From Ananas comosus (taxonomy: Eukaryota > Streptophyta > Magnoliopsida > Poales > Bromeliaceae), in the NCBI RefSeq assembly GCF_001540865.1, contig NC_033623.1:2241067-2305066 (forward strand): DNA of 64,000 nt. The letters are read 5' to 3'. Positions 33,476 through 44,934 of this stretch are shown one piece after another (the stretch's first letter is position 1; every line of letters starts with the position of its first letter). The notes beneath the pieces are model-generated. The model had not been told where the DNA came from. It ran no database searches and saw nothing but the letters and a program-made list of their open reading frames with translations. The position numbers and the translations under genes are program-made.

Positions 33476-34596
33476 GGGGCCGTTTGGCTAGACGCAGTTG
33501 CAGAAAAAGTATAATTGAAAGTATATGCAGTTATAAATACTGCAGTCGTAACTACACCAGACTGTTTGGTTTTATACAGTTGCAATGGCTGCCGTTATAT
33601 TTTTTCTATTTGGTATACTTCAGTTGAGATTTGTATTTGTAAATCCGGTCACTTTTAGATAGAAAGGTAAAATTATCTCTTTTAAATATAACATAATTAT
33701 GAGATCTTTTAATTATTAATTAAGATTTTTATATCTATATATAATTTACATATTATAAAATTATGTATGAATTTAATGAATTTTAAATGAAAATATAGGG
33801 AAAACTTCAAAAATCCCCCTTGTGGTTTTAATTTTTTTCACTTTAGTACCCTGTGGTTTAAAATGTATCAAGTTAGTACCTTGTGGTTTCTCACTTTATC
33901 ACTTTAGTACCCTGTGGTTTAAAGTGTATCAAGTTAGTACCCTGTGGTTTTGTATTTTATCACTTTAGTACTCTGTGGTTTTGATTTTGTATCAAATTAG
34001 TACCCTGTGGTTTTTTAAACTATAGGGTACTAAAGTGATAAAGTGTGAAACCACAGGGTACTAAAGTGATAAAGTACAAAACCACAGGGTACTAATTTGA
34101 TACACTTTAAACCACAGGGTACTAAAGTGATAAAGTGGGAAACCACAGGGTACTAACTTGATACACTTTAAACCACAGGATACTAAAATGAAAAAGTGTG
34201 AAACCACATAGGGGGTTTTTGAAGTTTTCCCGAAAATATATTATAAATTTGATCAAAATAAAAATTAAGATATTATTGAATGAGTATATTGGGAAAAATA
34301 GAAGCGTATGAAAAAAATTTATTGGACCACAGCAGACATTATTGAACCTTAGCAGCTTTCGTGAATAGGTATTCTTGGGGGAAAAAAAAAGTAAAAAAAA
34401 AAAGCCTATGAAAAAAAAAATCACACTATTTTCTCTTAATAGGTGAGCTGATTTCGGCAACTGCAGCAGTTGGACTTTTTCATACCGATACAACTATAGC
34501 AGTTGAGCCTAATTATATAAAATTAAATAAAAATTTAATAGATGCATGCATTTTTAACTGCACTGCAGGTGGAAATGCATGCAACCAAACAACTCC
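33476..34596. mobile_element. PIF/Harbinger-type element (with nested MITE)
   Basis: Ends GGGGCCGTTTGGCTAGACGC and GCATGCAACCAAACAACTCC with a TTA duplication (33473-33475 and 34597-34599). Subterminal GCAGTTGCAG/AACTGCAGCAGTTG motifs recur at both ends. The interior is non-coding. The MULE-MITE at 33798-34231 is nested in it. The orthologous copy without the nested MITE is 46490-47158. Confidence 0.7.
33798..34231. mobile_element. MULE-type MITE, copy 3 (434 bp)
   Basis: Terminal repeats GGGAAAACTTCAAAAA and TTTTTGAAGTTTTCCC with an exact 9-bp duplication GAAAATATA (33789-33797 and 34232-34240). The second copy of the surrounding segment (near 46796-46805) has the uninterrupted target. Several head-to-tail copies of a unit of about 33 bp (CCCTGTGGTTT...AAGTTAGTA) in each arm, in opposite orientations, make it a near-perfect hairpin. 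Confidence 0.92.
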
Positions 34597-34717
34597 TTAT
34601 TACTGTATAAAAATTTCTGCTATATACAAATTTAAAAATAGAATTTGAGTTCAAGTGTTACAGTTGGAACTGTATATATAGCATTGCTAGTAATAACAAT
34701 TAATCAAATTATCTTAC

Positions 34718-34838
34718 CTGCTACTCTCTTTCTTGCATTCAAGAAATGTAGAACATTAAACCCAGGAGCTGCAAAAGAGAGAGAGAGAGAGAGAATGATA
34801 AGTTGAGAAGAGAGAGAAAATGTTAAGGGAAAGTTAGG
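34718..34838 (-). other. Candidate non-coding first exon (5' UTR) of the minus-strand PHT1 gene
   Basis: On the minus strand a TATA box at 34864-34871 is followed by a CT-rich leader and by GTAGCAG|GTAAGAT, a near-consensus donor with the exon ending at 34718. The next good acceptor on that strand before a known gene is CCCTTTACAG near 31628, just ahead of the PHT1 start codon. Several plant PHT1 genes are known to have 5' UTR introns. The start of the exon is estimated as about 25-30 bp after the TATA box. The model has no transcript support. Confidence 0.4.
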
Positions 34839-34863
34839 GGAGAAGGTGTAGAGTTAGAGGCGG

Positions 34864-34871
34864 TATTTATA
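34864..34871 (-). promoter_or_regulatory. TATA box, candidate PHT1 promoter
   Basis: TATAAATA in the context CCACTATAAATACCGCC on the minus strand, with GC-rich upstream DNA (34880-35040) unlike its AT-rich surroundings. The same box recurs in the duplicate near 47438-47445, where no PHT1 coding region follows. Confidence 0.45.
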
Positions 34872-35091
34872 GTGGCGGAGCATAACGGAATCTGTATACG
34901 GAATATTACTGCGCCGTCATTTTCGTCGGGGTCCGTCGGTCAACGCTGGTTGACGGCGTAGCATGTAACGTACTATGCGGGCGTGGCGCCCACACGACGC
35001 GCCACCTCAAACGCGCGCAATTGTTCCGTTCCCACGAGCATTATTTGTTTCAAACCAAATTATCGAACTAAACAAATTTATATTTTATATC

Positions 35092-35236
35092 AACCGTCCC
35101 TGTAACAAGTGGTAAAAAATTTGATAATTGAAACTCAAAATTTTAAATTTGAATCTTGATTCATATTTTCAGTTAAGTTTATTTTTAAATAAAATAAACG
35201 AAACGGATAGCGTGCTATCTATTTCTCAAAAAAAAA
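35092..35236 (+). mobile_element. tRNA-derived SINE, copy 5
   Basis: Diverged plus-strand copy: head ACCGTCCCTGTAACAAGTGG, body TTTTCAGTTAAGTTTATTTTTAAATAAAATAAACG, GGATAGCGTGCTATCTATTTCTC and a short poly(A). Present in both copies of the large duplication (the other at 47657-47803), so it predates the duplication. Confidence 0.7.
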
Positions 35237-35260
35237 ATATTAATATATTTAAAAAGTATG

Positions 35261-35795
35261 AGTTAGATCCTATGTTTTTGAAAGTACGGCGACCTCCGTA
35301 CTTGTAAATTATTTTTGATGATGCGACGTTCGATTCGGAGATCGATTCAATTAGACATGATTTATGCTATTAAAACTATCTAGAAATCAAATTTCATAAT
35401 TATTTTATTTTATTTGGCTAGTAAATGAGAGTAGTTTTAGAATGAACGACTGAAAATAAAAATTTCATAAAAAACTGAAACTTTAAATCAGAAATATTAA
35501 TTCCACTATTGATATTAAGTAAAATTTTTTATTAAAGTTTCATATAATTTTGATTGTTCTACGCCGTTGAACTTAAAAATATACCATATTGACTGTTAAA
35601 ATAGTTATTTTTGAGATCTTTTTGATCACTTAGTAAACTATATCAAAAAATTATGAAATTTGGTTAATAGATAATTCCAATAGCGTAGATTATGCCTAAC
35701 GGAGCTGATCGTCAAATCAAATATTTTATCATCGAAAACAACTTACAAATATGGAGACCTCCGTACTTTCAAAAACACAAGAGACATACTCTAAC
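35261..35795. mobile_element. Inverted-repeat DNA element (535 bp)
   Basis: GTTAG...CTAAC ends, with an inverted arm including TTTTTGAAAGTACGG and CCTCCGTACTT at both sides. Flanked by AAGTATGA (35253-35260) and AAGTATTA (35796-35803), an 8-bp duplication with one mismatch, which suggests the hAT superfamily. A second copy is at 47830-48361. Confidence 0.65.
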
Positions 35796-35879
35796 AAGTA
35801 TTATTATAATTATAAAAAATTAGTTTTTAAAAAAATTATTATAAATTATGCGATGAATAATTCACCGCTTAAATTTAAT

Positions 35880-37306
35880 TTTATAATCAGCTCGTACTCG
35901 ACGTAGGAGGATCGGATTGCGACGAGACTTAGATTCGTTGGATTCGGAATTTCGAGAGGAATCCACAAGCCCTTACTTGCCGGATTTGGTGAAGGTTAGC
36001 TTGGTTGAATCCCTTTTCTACTCCGTTGCTGTGAAATTCGGACTGAATTGGTGGATTTTGATCGTAGAGCTTGGAGTTAGCTCGAGTGCTAGACTTGGAG
36101 GGTTCCAGTTGATCCAGCAGGGATCACTTTGGTTCGAGGCTTCATTCGCTGCCAGGAGCTAGCTTTTTGAGGTGGGTTACATCGGTTTTGACTCCTAAGT
36201 TCTAATCGTCGACATGTATGATTTTGGTGTAGTCTATTCTAGCTCGAATTTATGGATTATATTGTAGATTGCAAATCTGAATTTGGAGCATGTGGTAATA
36301 AGTTGAGTAGTTTATACATGTTGGACTTGGAATTTGACTTAGAAGAAAACCTGCGATTTGGACCTGTCACTTGTTTAAACTGCCTGATTTAGCTCTAGGA
36401 GCCGTTATAAAATTGTACTGTCGCAGTATTTTTGATACGAGTACTCCAGATAGTTTAGAATGCATTTACGCTCGTGTTGGTACGCCGAGTGGATTTTTAC
36501 AGGGTCATTTGGCTGTTTCGGACTTTTGGGCGCCGTTGGAGTTGACGGTGGGCCCGGTTCGCCGTTTTGGCGTCAGATTGTGCCGATGGCACGTTACTTG
36601 TTTATTGTTAGACCAGTTAGAGTCGGTTACTTAGACTTTGGCTTGACAGAGCCTGATTGAGCTCGACAGAGATACGCTGCATACTCAGTTGGGTAGCGCT
36701 CACGAGTGCCACTCCGGAGACGGCTTCGTGCTTTCGCGTTGGTGTCGCTCATGCCGGTTGGACTTGCTCTTCATGGACCAGTTAGTATGGAGGTAGCTGG
36801 ATAGTCGCAACTGGGCAGGGACGGGTGTATTCACAATCCCAGGGACGGGTATGTTTACAGTCCCGATTGGATTGGGTCAGATTTCACATTTCCTACAGTT
36901 GGTTAGTGTAGAGCATGACAGTGTAGTGATTTGTAGCGGTTGAGTTTATTTCCTGCATTTTCCTACTATCCTGGCTCCCCTCTGTAGACTTAGTGGGTGG
37001 ACCGATGTTGTTTGGCGGCACCCACTGAGGACTATTTGTTTTTATAGTAGTTCTCACGCCCAGTTGTTATCCCTGTTTTGCAGAGCCACAGGTTTCGGCT
37101 GCTGCGCCTTCCGCGGATCAGGATTGAGGCAAGGGCGTCGCGAGTTAGAGCCCTACCCGACGTACTGAGCTAGAGGTGCCCCTACTGCAGGTAGATGTTT
37201 TGTTTCGAGTTTATGTATATAGTAGACTTAACTCGCCAGTATGAGTAGCTCGGTATTTTGGATTTGGACTATGTATATGAAACTCAGTTTGTTTAGCTTC
37301 TGTTTT
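35880..37306 (+). mobile_element. LTR-like segment of a Ty3/gypsy-type element, truncated by CACTA
   Basis: Moderately GC-rich, non-coding sequence with a composition and motifs (GGCGGCACCCACTGAGGACT, CTCACGCCCAGTTGTTATCC) that resemble long plant Ty3/gypsy LTRs. The duplicate (48440-50005) runs further and ends ...GAGGCGTGACA, a plausible LTR 3' end. The 5' border is not found, no primer-binding site or pol is next to it, and short ORFs inside (for example 35917-36162, 36371-36634) have no domains. Confidence 0.4.
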
Positions 37307-37660
37307 CACTACAACAAAACTATGTTTTAGCGGCGATTATTTTTTAAATTAGCGGCAATTACAATTACCGCTAAAATGTTTTGTGGCAATTTTAACAATT
37401 GCCGCTATTGGCAGGGTCGCTAAAAGTTTTAGCGATATTTATTCCGGCGGTTGGTAAAAATCTAAATAAATGCCGCTAAATATTATACAATAACGACTAT
37501 TATAAATACCGCTAAATAGTATGCAATAACAACTATTATAAATGCCGCTAAATAATATACAATAACAACTATTATAAATGCTGCTACAATTAATTATAAT
37601 TGCCGCAAAAAACATACTAAATGATTGATTAATAAAGCTTATAGCGGCAATTAAATTAAT
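37307..37660. repeat. CACTA subterminal repeat region
   Basis: Motifs TAGCGGC, GCCGCTA and close variants recur roughly ten times within 350 bp after the terminus, in both orientations. Confidence 0.75.
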
Positions 37661-38338
37661 ATTAAAATACTTGATTAACAACTAAATACTACAATGAATT
37701 GAAATATTAAAAAATATTAGTAACCAAAAAGCATTAATAATTTGTATAACAAATAGTCTCAACTCTCAAATTACAATCTCAGTATTCAAATTAAATTTCG
37801 AACATAAGTTCTAACAAAAAATACTTGTTCAAAATGTAGCAAAAAAATAACAAACACCGCATGTCTTGCTTCCCACTTCAATTTTCGCAGCTGCAGTTGA
37901 TCTGGATCAACCAAAAAGAAGTCATAAAATTAGTATCTGAAATTACCAAATAAAAATCATCATATCAAATTTCTGAAAAACATAAAAGTTAGGTTGCACT
38001 GTTCATCAACAAATAAGAAGACAATAGTTAACAATATATAAATACCATAAAGCATATCCGCACAATAATTAATAATGTAAAAGACCAAGTTCTGATTGAT
38101 GATTAATCCTATTTGTGCTTGGTTGAGGAATAAAGATTGTTCCGCTATGGGGGATAGTAATAACTGATCACAAAGTCAATTTACTGGAGATATAACTTGA
38201 GGTTATCTGATACAATCTACTGGAGAATTAACAATGTAAAAGATTTCAAAATTCTCTGTTATCTCCTAAGCAACAATTAGCATGTATAATCGAAAAGAAT
38301 AGCAAGCCATAAAAGAATAGCGAGCCATACCGTTGATT

Positions 38339-38589
38339 GTGCTTCAGCTGACAACTCACACACAACTCAGATTTCCTCCTGAAAAGATTTCAAATTAGAG
38401 AAAACATAAATATATAAAACGGGTGCTTCAGCTGACAACTCACACACAACTCAGATTTCCTCCTGAAAAGATTTCAAATTAGAGAAAACATAAATATATA
38501 AAACGGGTGCTTCAGCTGACAACTCACACACAACTCAGATTTCCTCCTGAAAAGATTTCAAATTAGAGAAAACATAAATATATAAAACG
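38339..38589. repeat. Three tandem 84-bp repeats
   Basis: Units start at 38339, 38423 and 38507 with GTGCTTCAGCTGACAACTC and are identical as read except for the last few bases. They lie within the CACTA element; no coding potential. Confidence 0.95.
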
Positions 38590-39610
38590 CTTGAACATCA
38601 TATGGAGCAAAATTTCTTTCATATCATGCTGAAAAAATAACATCCATAAAACATAATGCAAAACTTGTGCAGCCCTCAACAAAACTAACAAATTGACACC
38701 CATAATTTAAATAAGTCCAAGTAATTAGAAACCAAACACTTCATAACCGAGTTATAGCAAAACTCGGGCAGTGATCATCTTTGCCAAACAATGTTGTAAG
38801 TATGTGAGCATTCTTCCACAACATAATTTTGAGTCAAGATGGCTTGGTTATCCCTTGATCAACAGTAGGAAGAACCAAAGGAAAAATTAAAATTAAGTAC
38901 TGGCTCTAAAATAAATTTAGAGCAATAATGCACATTGTCTATTTGCAAGTTAAGCCCTTTTTTTTCCTGATCAAAGTACTAATATATTATTGTTTGGATA
39001 GAATTATTTAACAAAATTCTACAAAACTCAAAAGAATAAGTTTCAAAATAGAACTTCTACTTTCGCTAATGATCATCTCGAACGGTAAAAAAACCATGAA
39101 TTTTGCAGATATATGGGGTGAAGAAATTGTTACAGAAACAAAGCCAGATAAGCACTAATGCCGCAAAGTGTGTACAAGAGATTCATGGAATTAATTGAAA
39201 ATCTCCAATGGTAATAAATGTGATTTAGAACCTAATAAGCCATATATATGTTTGCAAGAATTCGAAAATTCTGAAACAATTTAAAACTCTAATTTTAATA
39301 GAATAAGTACTACAAGAGGCTATAATTAATGTAGCAACTCATTAAAGATTAAGATTATGAAAGGCTATACAGCTACGCAGTAATAGAAAAGCAAAAAAAG
39401 AAAACTAAGATTCAAAGAGAACGTTGCGATAATGAGGGGGAAAAAAAAAAGAAAAAAAAAAAACTAGCATCAGATCATCATCATTGTTAAGAAACTTTTA
39501 GTCTAATATAAATATTTGAAGGAAAAAGATGCTGGAGGGGAAATTGTGTTTGAAATAACCATGCTTTTTGGAAGGAGTTTTTTTTTTTTTCCTCTTGCGT
39601 TCGCATCGAC

Positions 39611-39745
39611 TCATTTTCCGCTTTGTTGCTCTTGCTTCACCCTGAACTCCGCCACGGCATTTTCAAACGTCGTCGTCACGTGCTGGCACATCACCATTAA
39701 GTCCTGTAATCCATCTTTCAGCACATCCTTTGCTGGATCACCCAT
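39611..39745 (-). other. Unrecognised 44-aa ORF or terminal exon
   Basis: The minus-strand frame MGDPAKDVLKDGLQDLMVM... ends EQQSGK and a TGA stop. Its amino-acid composition is protein-like (amphipathic, likely coiled coil) and the local base composition is richer in GC than the flanks. An AG acceptor-like site (GATTACAG) lies within it, so it may be the last exon of a captured gene. I do not recognise the family. Confidence 0.3.
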
Positions 39746-39805
39746 TGGTCCAACCAAGTATTACAAACAAGAAGAGAGAAACAACGGCCAGAATAATTTT
39801 AAAAA

Positions 39806-39851
39806 AGACGAAGAAGAAGAAGAAGAAGAAGAAGAAGAAGAAGAAGAAGAA
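39806..39851. repeat. (GAA)n microsatellite
   Basis: About 15 GAA/AAG repeats. Glu-rich ORF through it is an artefact. Confidence 0.95.
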
Positions 39852-40813
39852 ACTTTTCTAACTGCAATTTGATTCTTCTTTCAATTTAATTAGAGAAAAA
39901 CAATAATATTCTGTAATCAACAACTGAAGCACAGATTGGGTATTCTAAGGAAAACTGGCATAAACTGGGCTCAGCTACTTGAGAATAGCTTTTCTCCGTG
40001 CAGTTATATATGAAGTAGGAAAGCCATCGAAATATTTTATCCGTCTTCGAGTCTCTGCGTATCATCTTGAAATTCAATAAAAAAATGCATTAGTTAGTCC
40101 TTGCACTTTTAGTGAATCGCAACTTCGTCACTAATCCTTACTAGTCATCAGAGATTGTCGTCTCTTCTCCTAGCAGAGGCTAAAGATTAGACAAATTGAA
40201 TCACACTGCAAGAAATTGACCGAGTTTAGAGCAAAATTCTGCTTAAGTGAAAGATCAAGGACCGAATTGCCATTTGAGAAAAGTTTAGGGACTACCAATA
40301 CATTCTACCAATGTTAAGAGTGCAAGACCTTCTAAAGCTATTGTTCGGCATATTATCCCCAATGTATGGTTACTCCTAATAGAAAGAGGATGGTGGGTTG
40401 CCGCAGAAGCAGAAGCTTCAAATTGGAGGTCCTGCTTTTAGATCCTAGAAGCTCATTTTAGCTTCCAACACAGACAAAACTCTGCACTTCTTTTCCGCTA
40501 AAAACCTTGATTGTAAAAGATTTTGCCTTCTGGAGTAAAGAAGCTAGCTCTAGAAGGCAAGCCAAACAAGCACTCAATAATAATCAATTACAACAGATCG
40601 ATAGGTATACTAAAAGTAAAACGAGCGCGAGCAGAACAGTTAAACTAATCCCTTCGAAGAGCATATGAATATATCATGCCGCTTAACAAAGATGTTCATC
40701 CGAATGACAATAATAATGATACATTCAGATAGAAAGTATGGGCACAGCGCATACTAGTCAGAATCAAAAACTGAAATCTACAAAATAGAGAGAAAAGAAG
40801 GTGCATTTATAAC

Positions 40814-40890
40814 CTGTAGTCTGAACTCTGATGTTAACTTTATTATCGGAAGGATGAGGGATGCTATATCCGCAAAATGCCACCCTTGGA
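40814..40890 (-). other. Exon-like 77-bp fragment, unrecognised
   Basis: On the minus strand, AATTTTGCAG|TCCAAGG and AGACTACAG|GTTATA are good splice sites enclosing a frame that reads QGWHFADIASLILPIIKL..., with no stop. It is consistent with an internal exon of a captured gene, but I do not recognise the family. Confidence 0.35.
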
Positions 40891-41512
40891 CTGCAAAATT
40901 TGACAAAAAGGTGAAAAGAAGAGAGACAAGAAAACATAAGATCAAGAGTTCGTTGAGTTTTCTAAATGTTGGGATAAGCAAACACTAAAACTAAAATAGG
41001 CATAGGGAAAAACAATTCAGTGGCGGATAATCAAAAGAGGAAATGCTTGAACATAAGATGTTGCTTGAAGCTTGAAAGTATAAGGTAGTAGGTAAGTTAG
41101 CTGTGCTTCATATCCATGGATTTACTGAAACATTTTTTTATTTTCTCCCTATTTTATTTGACATGCATCATTGGAGAGCAAGCATAATTAAGCAAACGAA
41201 CTTACTCTTGATTCAGAACAAATCTAACAGAGTTTGCTAACGTGTGGTCTTCATCCAATATAGAAAAAGCATAAGAGAAATGATTTTAGGACACTTCATA
41301 ATCAAAGCTACCTCATAAAGCTTCAAACTTGTAGACACAGCAAAATTGATATAAGAAATGCAAAGAAGAGATATTTACTAAGATGAAAATTGTCAGCAAT
41401 AAGTAAATAGAAAAGATGGAAATTTGGTGCAAGAAATACCTTTTTTACTCCAAGATAACAACTAAAGTGAAACAAAGTTGAAAATTTGGTGAAGAAGGAT
41501 CAATGATTGAAC

Positions 41513-41646
41513 CATCTGATGAGGCTTGTCACTTTCTTTCAGGAACCCATGTATTTCATTTATCATCTGAAGCCAATTTCTATGCAAGACACTTTGGTTA
41601 CGAATATGAGGTACTAGGGCTTGAAGATCAATTTGTAATCCAAGTA
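41513..41646 (-). other. Exon-like 134-bp fragment, unrecognised
   Basis: The minus-strand frame reads LGLQIDLQALVPHIRNQSVL...MINEIHGFLKESDKP between an AATTAAG acceptor-like and a CAGATG|GTTCAA donor-like site. Hydrophilic, helical, protein-like and open. Family not recognised. Confidence 0.35.
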
Positions 41647-42066
41647 CTTAATTGGGGAGATTATGTGATAGAGGCTTAAAGATGAATTTATACATGCAAG
41701 CATCAACTAACTAACCTAATAAAGGCTTTAAGGGCATCAGAAGTTGAAAACAAAGTAAAAGCATATAGACCTCACCCCAATTACAGCGCACTTTGGAATG
41801 AGCACCTTAATTTAAAAGTTGGATTTTATTACAAAGCCTTAGAGTAGGACTTGTTTAAGATTCTATCTTATTCAAGGCCTCTTAGTCAGAATTTGACAGT
41901 ATTTTTACCTTTTCTAATGGAAGATTCTTTAACCTACAAGAATATTCCGTTACTTGACAGAATATTCTGTTACTTTTTGACAGAAACTGTCAAGTTCTAA
42001 CTTTGCTCGACCAAATTTTCTGAAATCATTAGTGGAGTTTTATGTAGTAAAATTAATACTTCTAAG

Positions 42067-42221
42067 CCGACCGTCTCTAGTGCAAGTGGCAAAGGGCTTG
42101 GTAGTTGGTACCCAAGGTCGCAAGTTTGAATCCGAATTGATTCACATTTCCAGCTAAGTTTATTTCTAAAAAAATAAACTAAGTGGGTAGCATGCTACCT
42201 TTCTGTCTCAAAAAAAAAAAA
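42067..42221 (+). mobile_element. tRNA-derived SINE, copy 6 (best preserved)
   Basis: Head CCGACCGTCTCTAGTGCAAG carries box A (TAGTGCAAGTGG). Box B is AAGTTTGAATCC. The body has CCAGCTAAGTTTATTTCT and GGGTAGCATGCTACC and ends with poly(A). It is flanked by TAATACTTCTAA-type duplications (before 42067 and after 42221). It gives the clearest view of the family in this window. Confidence 0.9.
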
Positions 42222-42497
42222 TAATAATACTTCTAAAGTTTAGGCACCTATTCAAAATATGCTGAAGTTCAGGTCAAGTTTGTACATTTTGACTCAAAAA
42301 TAAAAAGTTCGTGGATGTTGAAACAACTTGAAAACATAGAAAACAAATATTGATAGAAAACCTTTTGTATGGACAATCAAAATATATGTGAAATAAAGAT
42401 TATGGACAAGATTCTGGAGTTCCTTCTTTTACTTTTATTGCCCCAGGATAGAAGTTTTGAGATGATTAATAAAAGTGTTGCCGGAAATTTGTAATAC

Positions 42498-42757
42498 CTT
42501 AGCAGAATAGAGAATCACATCCTCCTTGCTCAATTTGAGACAATGGCTGCCCCCATATGAGGCAAGATTTAGAGCTGCACGTGGTTCTGCCTAACACAAC
42601 ATTGAGCACACTAAAATGCTACAAAACTTCTTAAGAGGAACTAGCAGGTAAATAAAATGAAAAGTTCTTGCACAACAGTAGAATGTCTTACTTGTGAGCC
42701 AGTTGTAACAATCAACAGATCTTTCGGGGCATAGGCATCAATATCCTCTACTTTCAC
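42498..42757 (-). pseudogene. Plant RNase J gene fragment (two exons)
   Basis: RNase J is the plastid metallo-beta-lactamase/beta-CASP ribonuclease of plants. Two minus-strand exons are intact and phase 0: 42692-42757 (22 codons: VKVEDIDAYAPKDLLIV, ending TTGSQ) and 42498-42590 (31 codons: [19 protein letters not shown], ending LYSAK). They are separated by a 101-bp intron with GTAAGA donor and TTAG acceptor. Together they form the conserved beta-CASP segment around TTGSQ-x-EPRAAL. The following exon (expected to begin VIPGNE) and the metallo-beta-lactamase catalytic exons are not found nearby, so this is a partial genomic copy, carried by the CACTA element in my reading. Confidence 0.8.
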
Positions 42758-43839
42758 CTGCAATAATAATTGATCTTGGCATAATTAGTCAGCCGGAATA
42801 AAAAATTAGGGTAGGGTTTCACTAAATAAGGAGCAAACTTTTCTGTCTCTGATGTGTAAACCTAAAACTCTTTTAGAGTTTGCAATTTTTCATAGTGAAA
42901 AGACATGGCACTGAAAAAACATCTTATACACATCCCACTCTGTTTCATGAAAATAGCCATTCTTCTCGGTAAATGATAATAAAGAACAAGATGGTAAGCT
43001 TGAATTAGTATGGAAAGCAAAATTATTGGCAGGTAATGCAAGTTATTTAGATACGGAGCTAATGAATATTTGAAGGAAGCATAGGCACATGCGCATATCA
43101 AAAAAAATAATAATCATCATAAGTTGCCTCCTTCACCAAATCCATAGTCCTAATTTACCTCATAGAGTTTTAAGCTGCCTTAACATTTGTCATTTAAGAG
43201 GTATCTATATGATTACAAAATTAACACAGCTCTTTCATATGACCATGCAATTAGTTGGGTGTGTTTCATGGGAATAATTTGAGGCCTAGAATAGAAATAC
43301 GAATAAATTATTCCCATTTTGATTCCAATTGCTGGCTACCGCCTTGCTGCCATCGTTGCCTCTGCCACCACCACCAATGCCGTTGTCCTGCTACTGGCTG
43401 TCATCATCATTATAATCACGACTGCCATCCCAAGGGCCATAACAACCACAATTGTTATAACTATCGCTGCCGCCACCACCAATATCTTGCCATCACTACA
43501 ATTACCATCCTCACCGCTATTACCACCATTCTCACTTGTAGCACCATACCTTAGCAAACCAAAGATGGACATCATTCAGGTCAGGCCCGTTCTCAACTAG
43601 TGTAATTTTGCGGGCTAGGTCCGCAATATTCAATACATATTCCAAATCTGAGCCTGCTCCAAATTGACCGGCTTGCATAAGAAACCGGCTTGGGCCAAGT
43701 AAACAGAAGAAAGAAAAACTTGAGACTGACCCAGATTTTCTCTGGCTTCAAAATTTGAGGCCATATCAGGACTGATGAAGCAAGCCAGCCTCAACCCAAC
43801 TTGCAAACAATTGTGATGGTCTAACTCAAGGTTTAAAGT

Positions 43840-43945
43840 GCCGTGACACGGGGGCGTGCCGTTATGTCCCTGGCACGGTACGGCACAGACACGCTTGTGT
43901 GCTGATAGATACGCATGACCTCCTACTGGCATGCTTTGGCACGGA
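43840..43945. repeat. GGCACGG-rich degenerate repeat
   Basis: Short iterated GTGCCG/GGCACGG motifs as in VPS39 intron 4 (16590-17260). No terminal structure. The neighbouring 43250-43600 is a low-complexity CCATCACC-rich stretch, not coding. Confidence 0.4.
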
Positions 43946-44934
43946 CTTATTTTAGTTTTTTGGTTTCACTTTCAATAACATCAACAAATTCAGACAGTAA
44001 GCCTTTTAGAAGCAAACTTGGACACATTACAAACTGATCAAATATTTCAACATCATCACATATAATTAATTAATATTTACTTTTTTTTTTACTTCAGATT
44101 AGCAATATCAGAAATCTAATACTTTGAAAACACCAAGACATTCAATTCAGTTAAAACATGAAATTCGACTAAAACACCAACATACTAGAATGCTTACATC
44201 TAAGGAGAAATAAAATAGTAAATGGACAAAGCCATTCAAGTCCGCTTATAATCTAAACGTGATGGCTATTTACTGAAAACAGTAGATATAATATGATTCA
44301 ATCCCTGTTTACGTAAAATCCCACTCACATTTAGTTTTTGACCAGAGTCAGAGCTGTACTGCTGCTACATATGCCTCATAATATTACTTTATATCTTACT
44401 AATATATTAGTAAATTTATTTAACACTTTAAATTACTTACGTGTATAATTCTATTACAAACGGACCCTCAATCAATTAATAGAGAACGATTACACTGAAA
44501 AGTTTGACACTATAAGGGATCACAAAGACATATCATTACAGTAGTAGAGCAATTTACCATGACATTAGATTATTCACACAAAATTTCTCATTAAGAGCAG
44601 ATGAAAAGCTTCAATAGCATCAGACAAATACAAACACACTATATGCAGTGTGTGTACAGAACAAATATAAGTTGCAAATTCTCTGTTATGCGCAATCAAG
44701 TATTGTTCTAAGAATGCAGTATGAAATGGAACACGAAAACTTCGAACAAATTCACTAGAACTGAATTCGATCTACTGATACTTGGCATTCTCATTCTACA
44801 TCTTCACCACGATAATCACTACTACATATATATGAATGCAAAGGAAGTAAATAGAGATATATGTATGTATATATGTATGTACACTCTGCTTTGAATCCTC
44901 AAGATAGGGTGATGAAGTGTTGCAGTGAACTGAC

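Larger units (their letters stand above)
32002..37306. repeat. Large duplicated segment, copy 1 (5.3 kb)
   Basis: Collinear with 45092-49868 in the same orientation. The first 600-700 bp are nearly identical; a middle stretch (about 32650-32990) is clearly more diverged; most of the rest differs by a few per cent by eye. Copy 1 additionally has a MULE-MITE (33798-34231), an expanded TA tract with an N, and a CACTA element beginning at its right edge. A 69-aa ORF (32203-32412) is identical in both copies but has no recognisable domain. Nothing gene-like is seen in 32413-33300. Confidence 0.9.

Noticed and set aside
38339..38589. CRISPR-like array
   Set aside because: The units are directly adjacent 84-bp tandem copies with no spacers, in a plant genome.
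43250..43600. Coding exon in the CCATCACC-rich stretch
   Set aside because: Open in several frames because of low complexity (His/Thr/Ile repeats); no conserved motif or splice structure.
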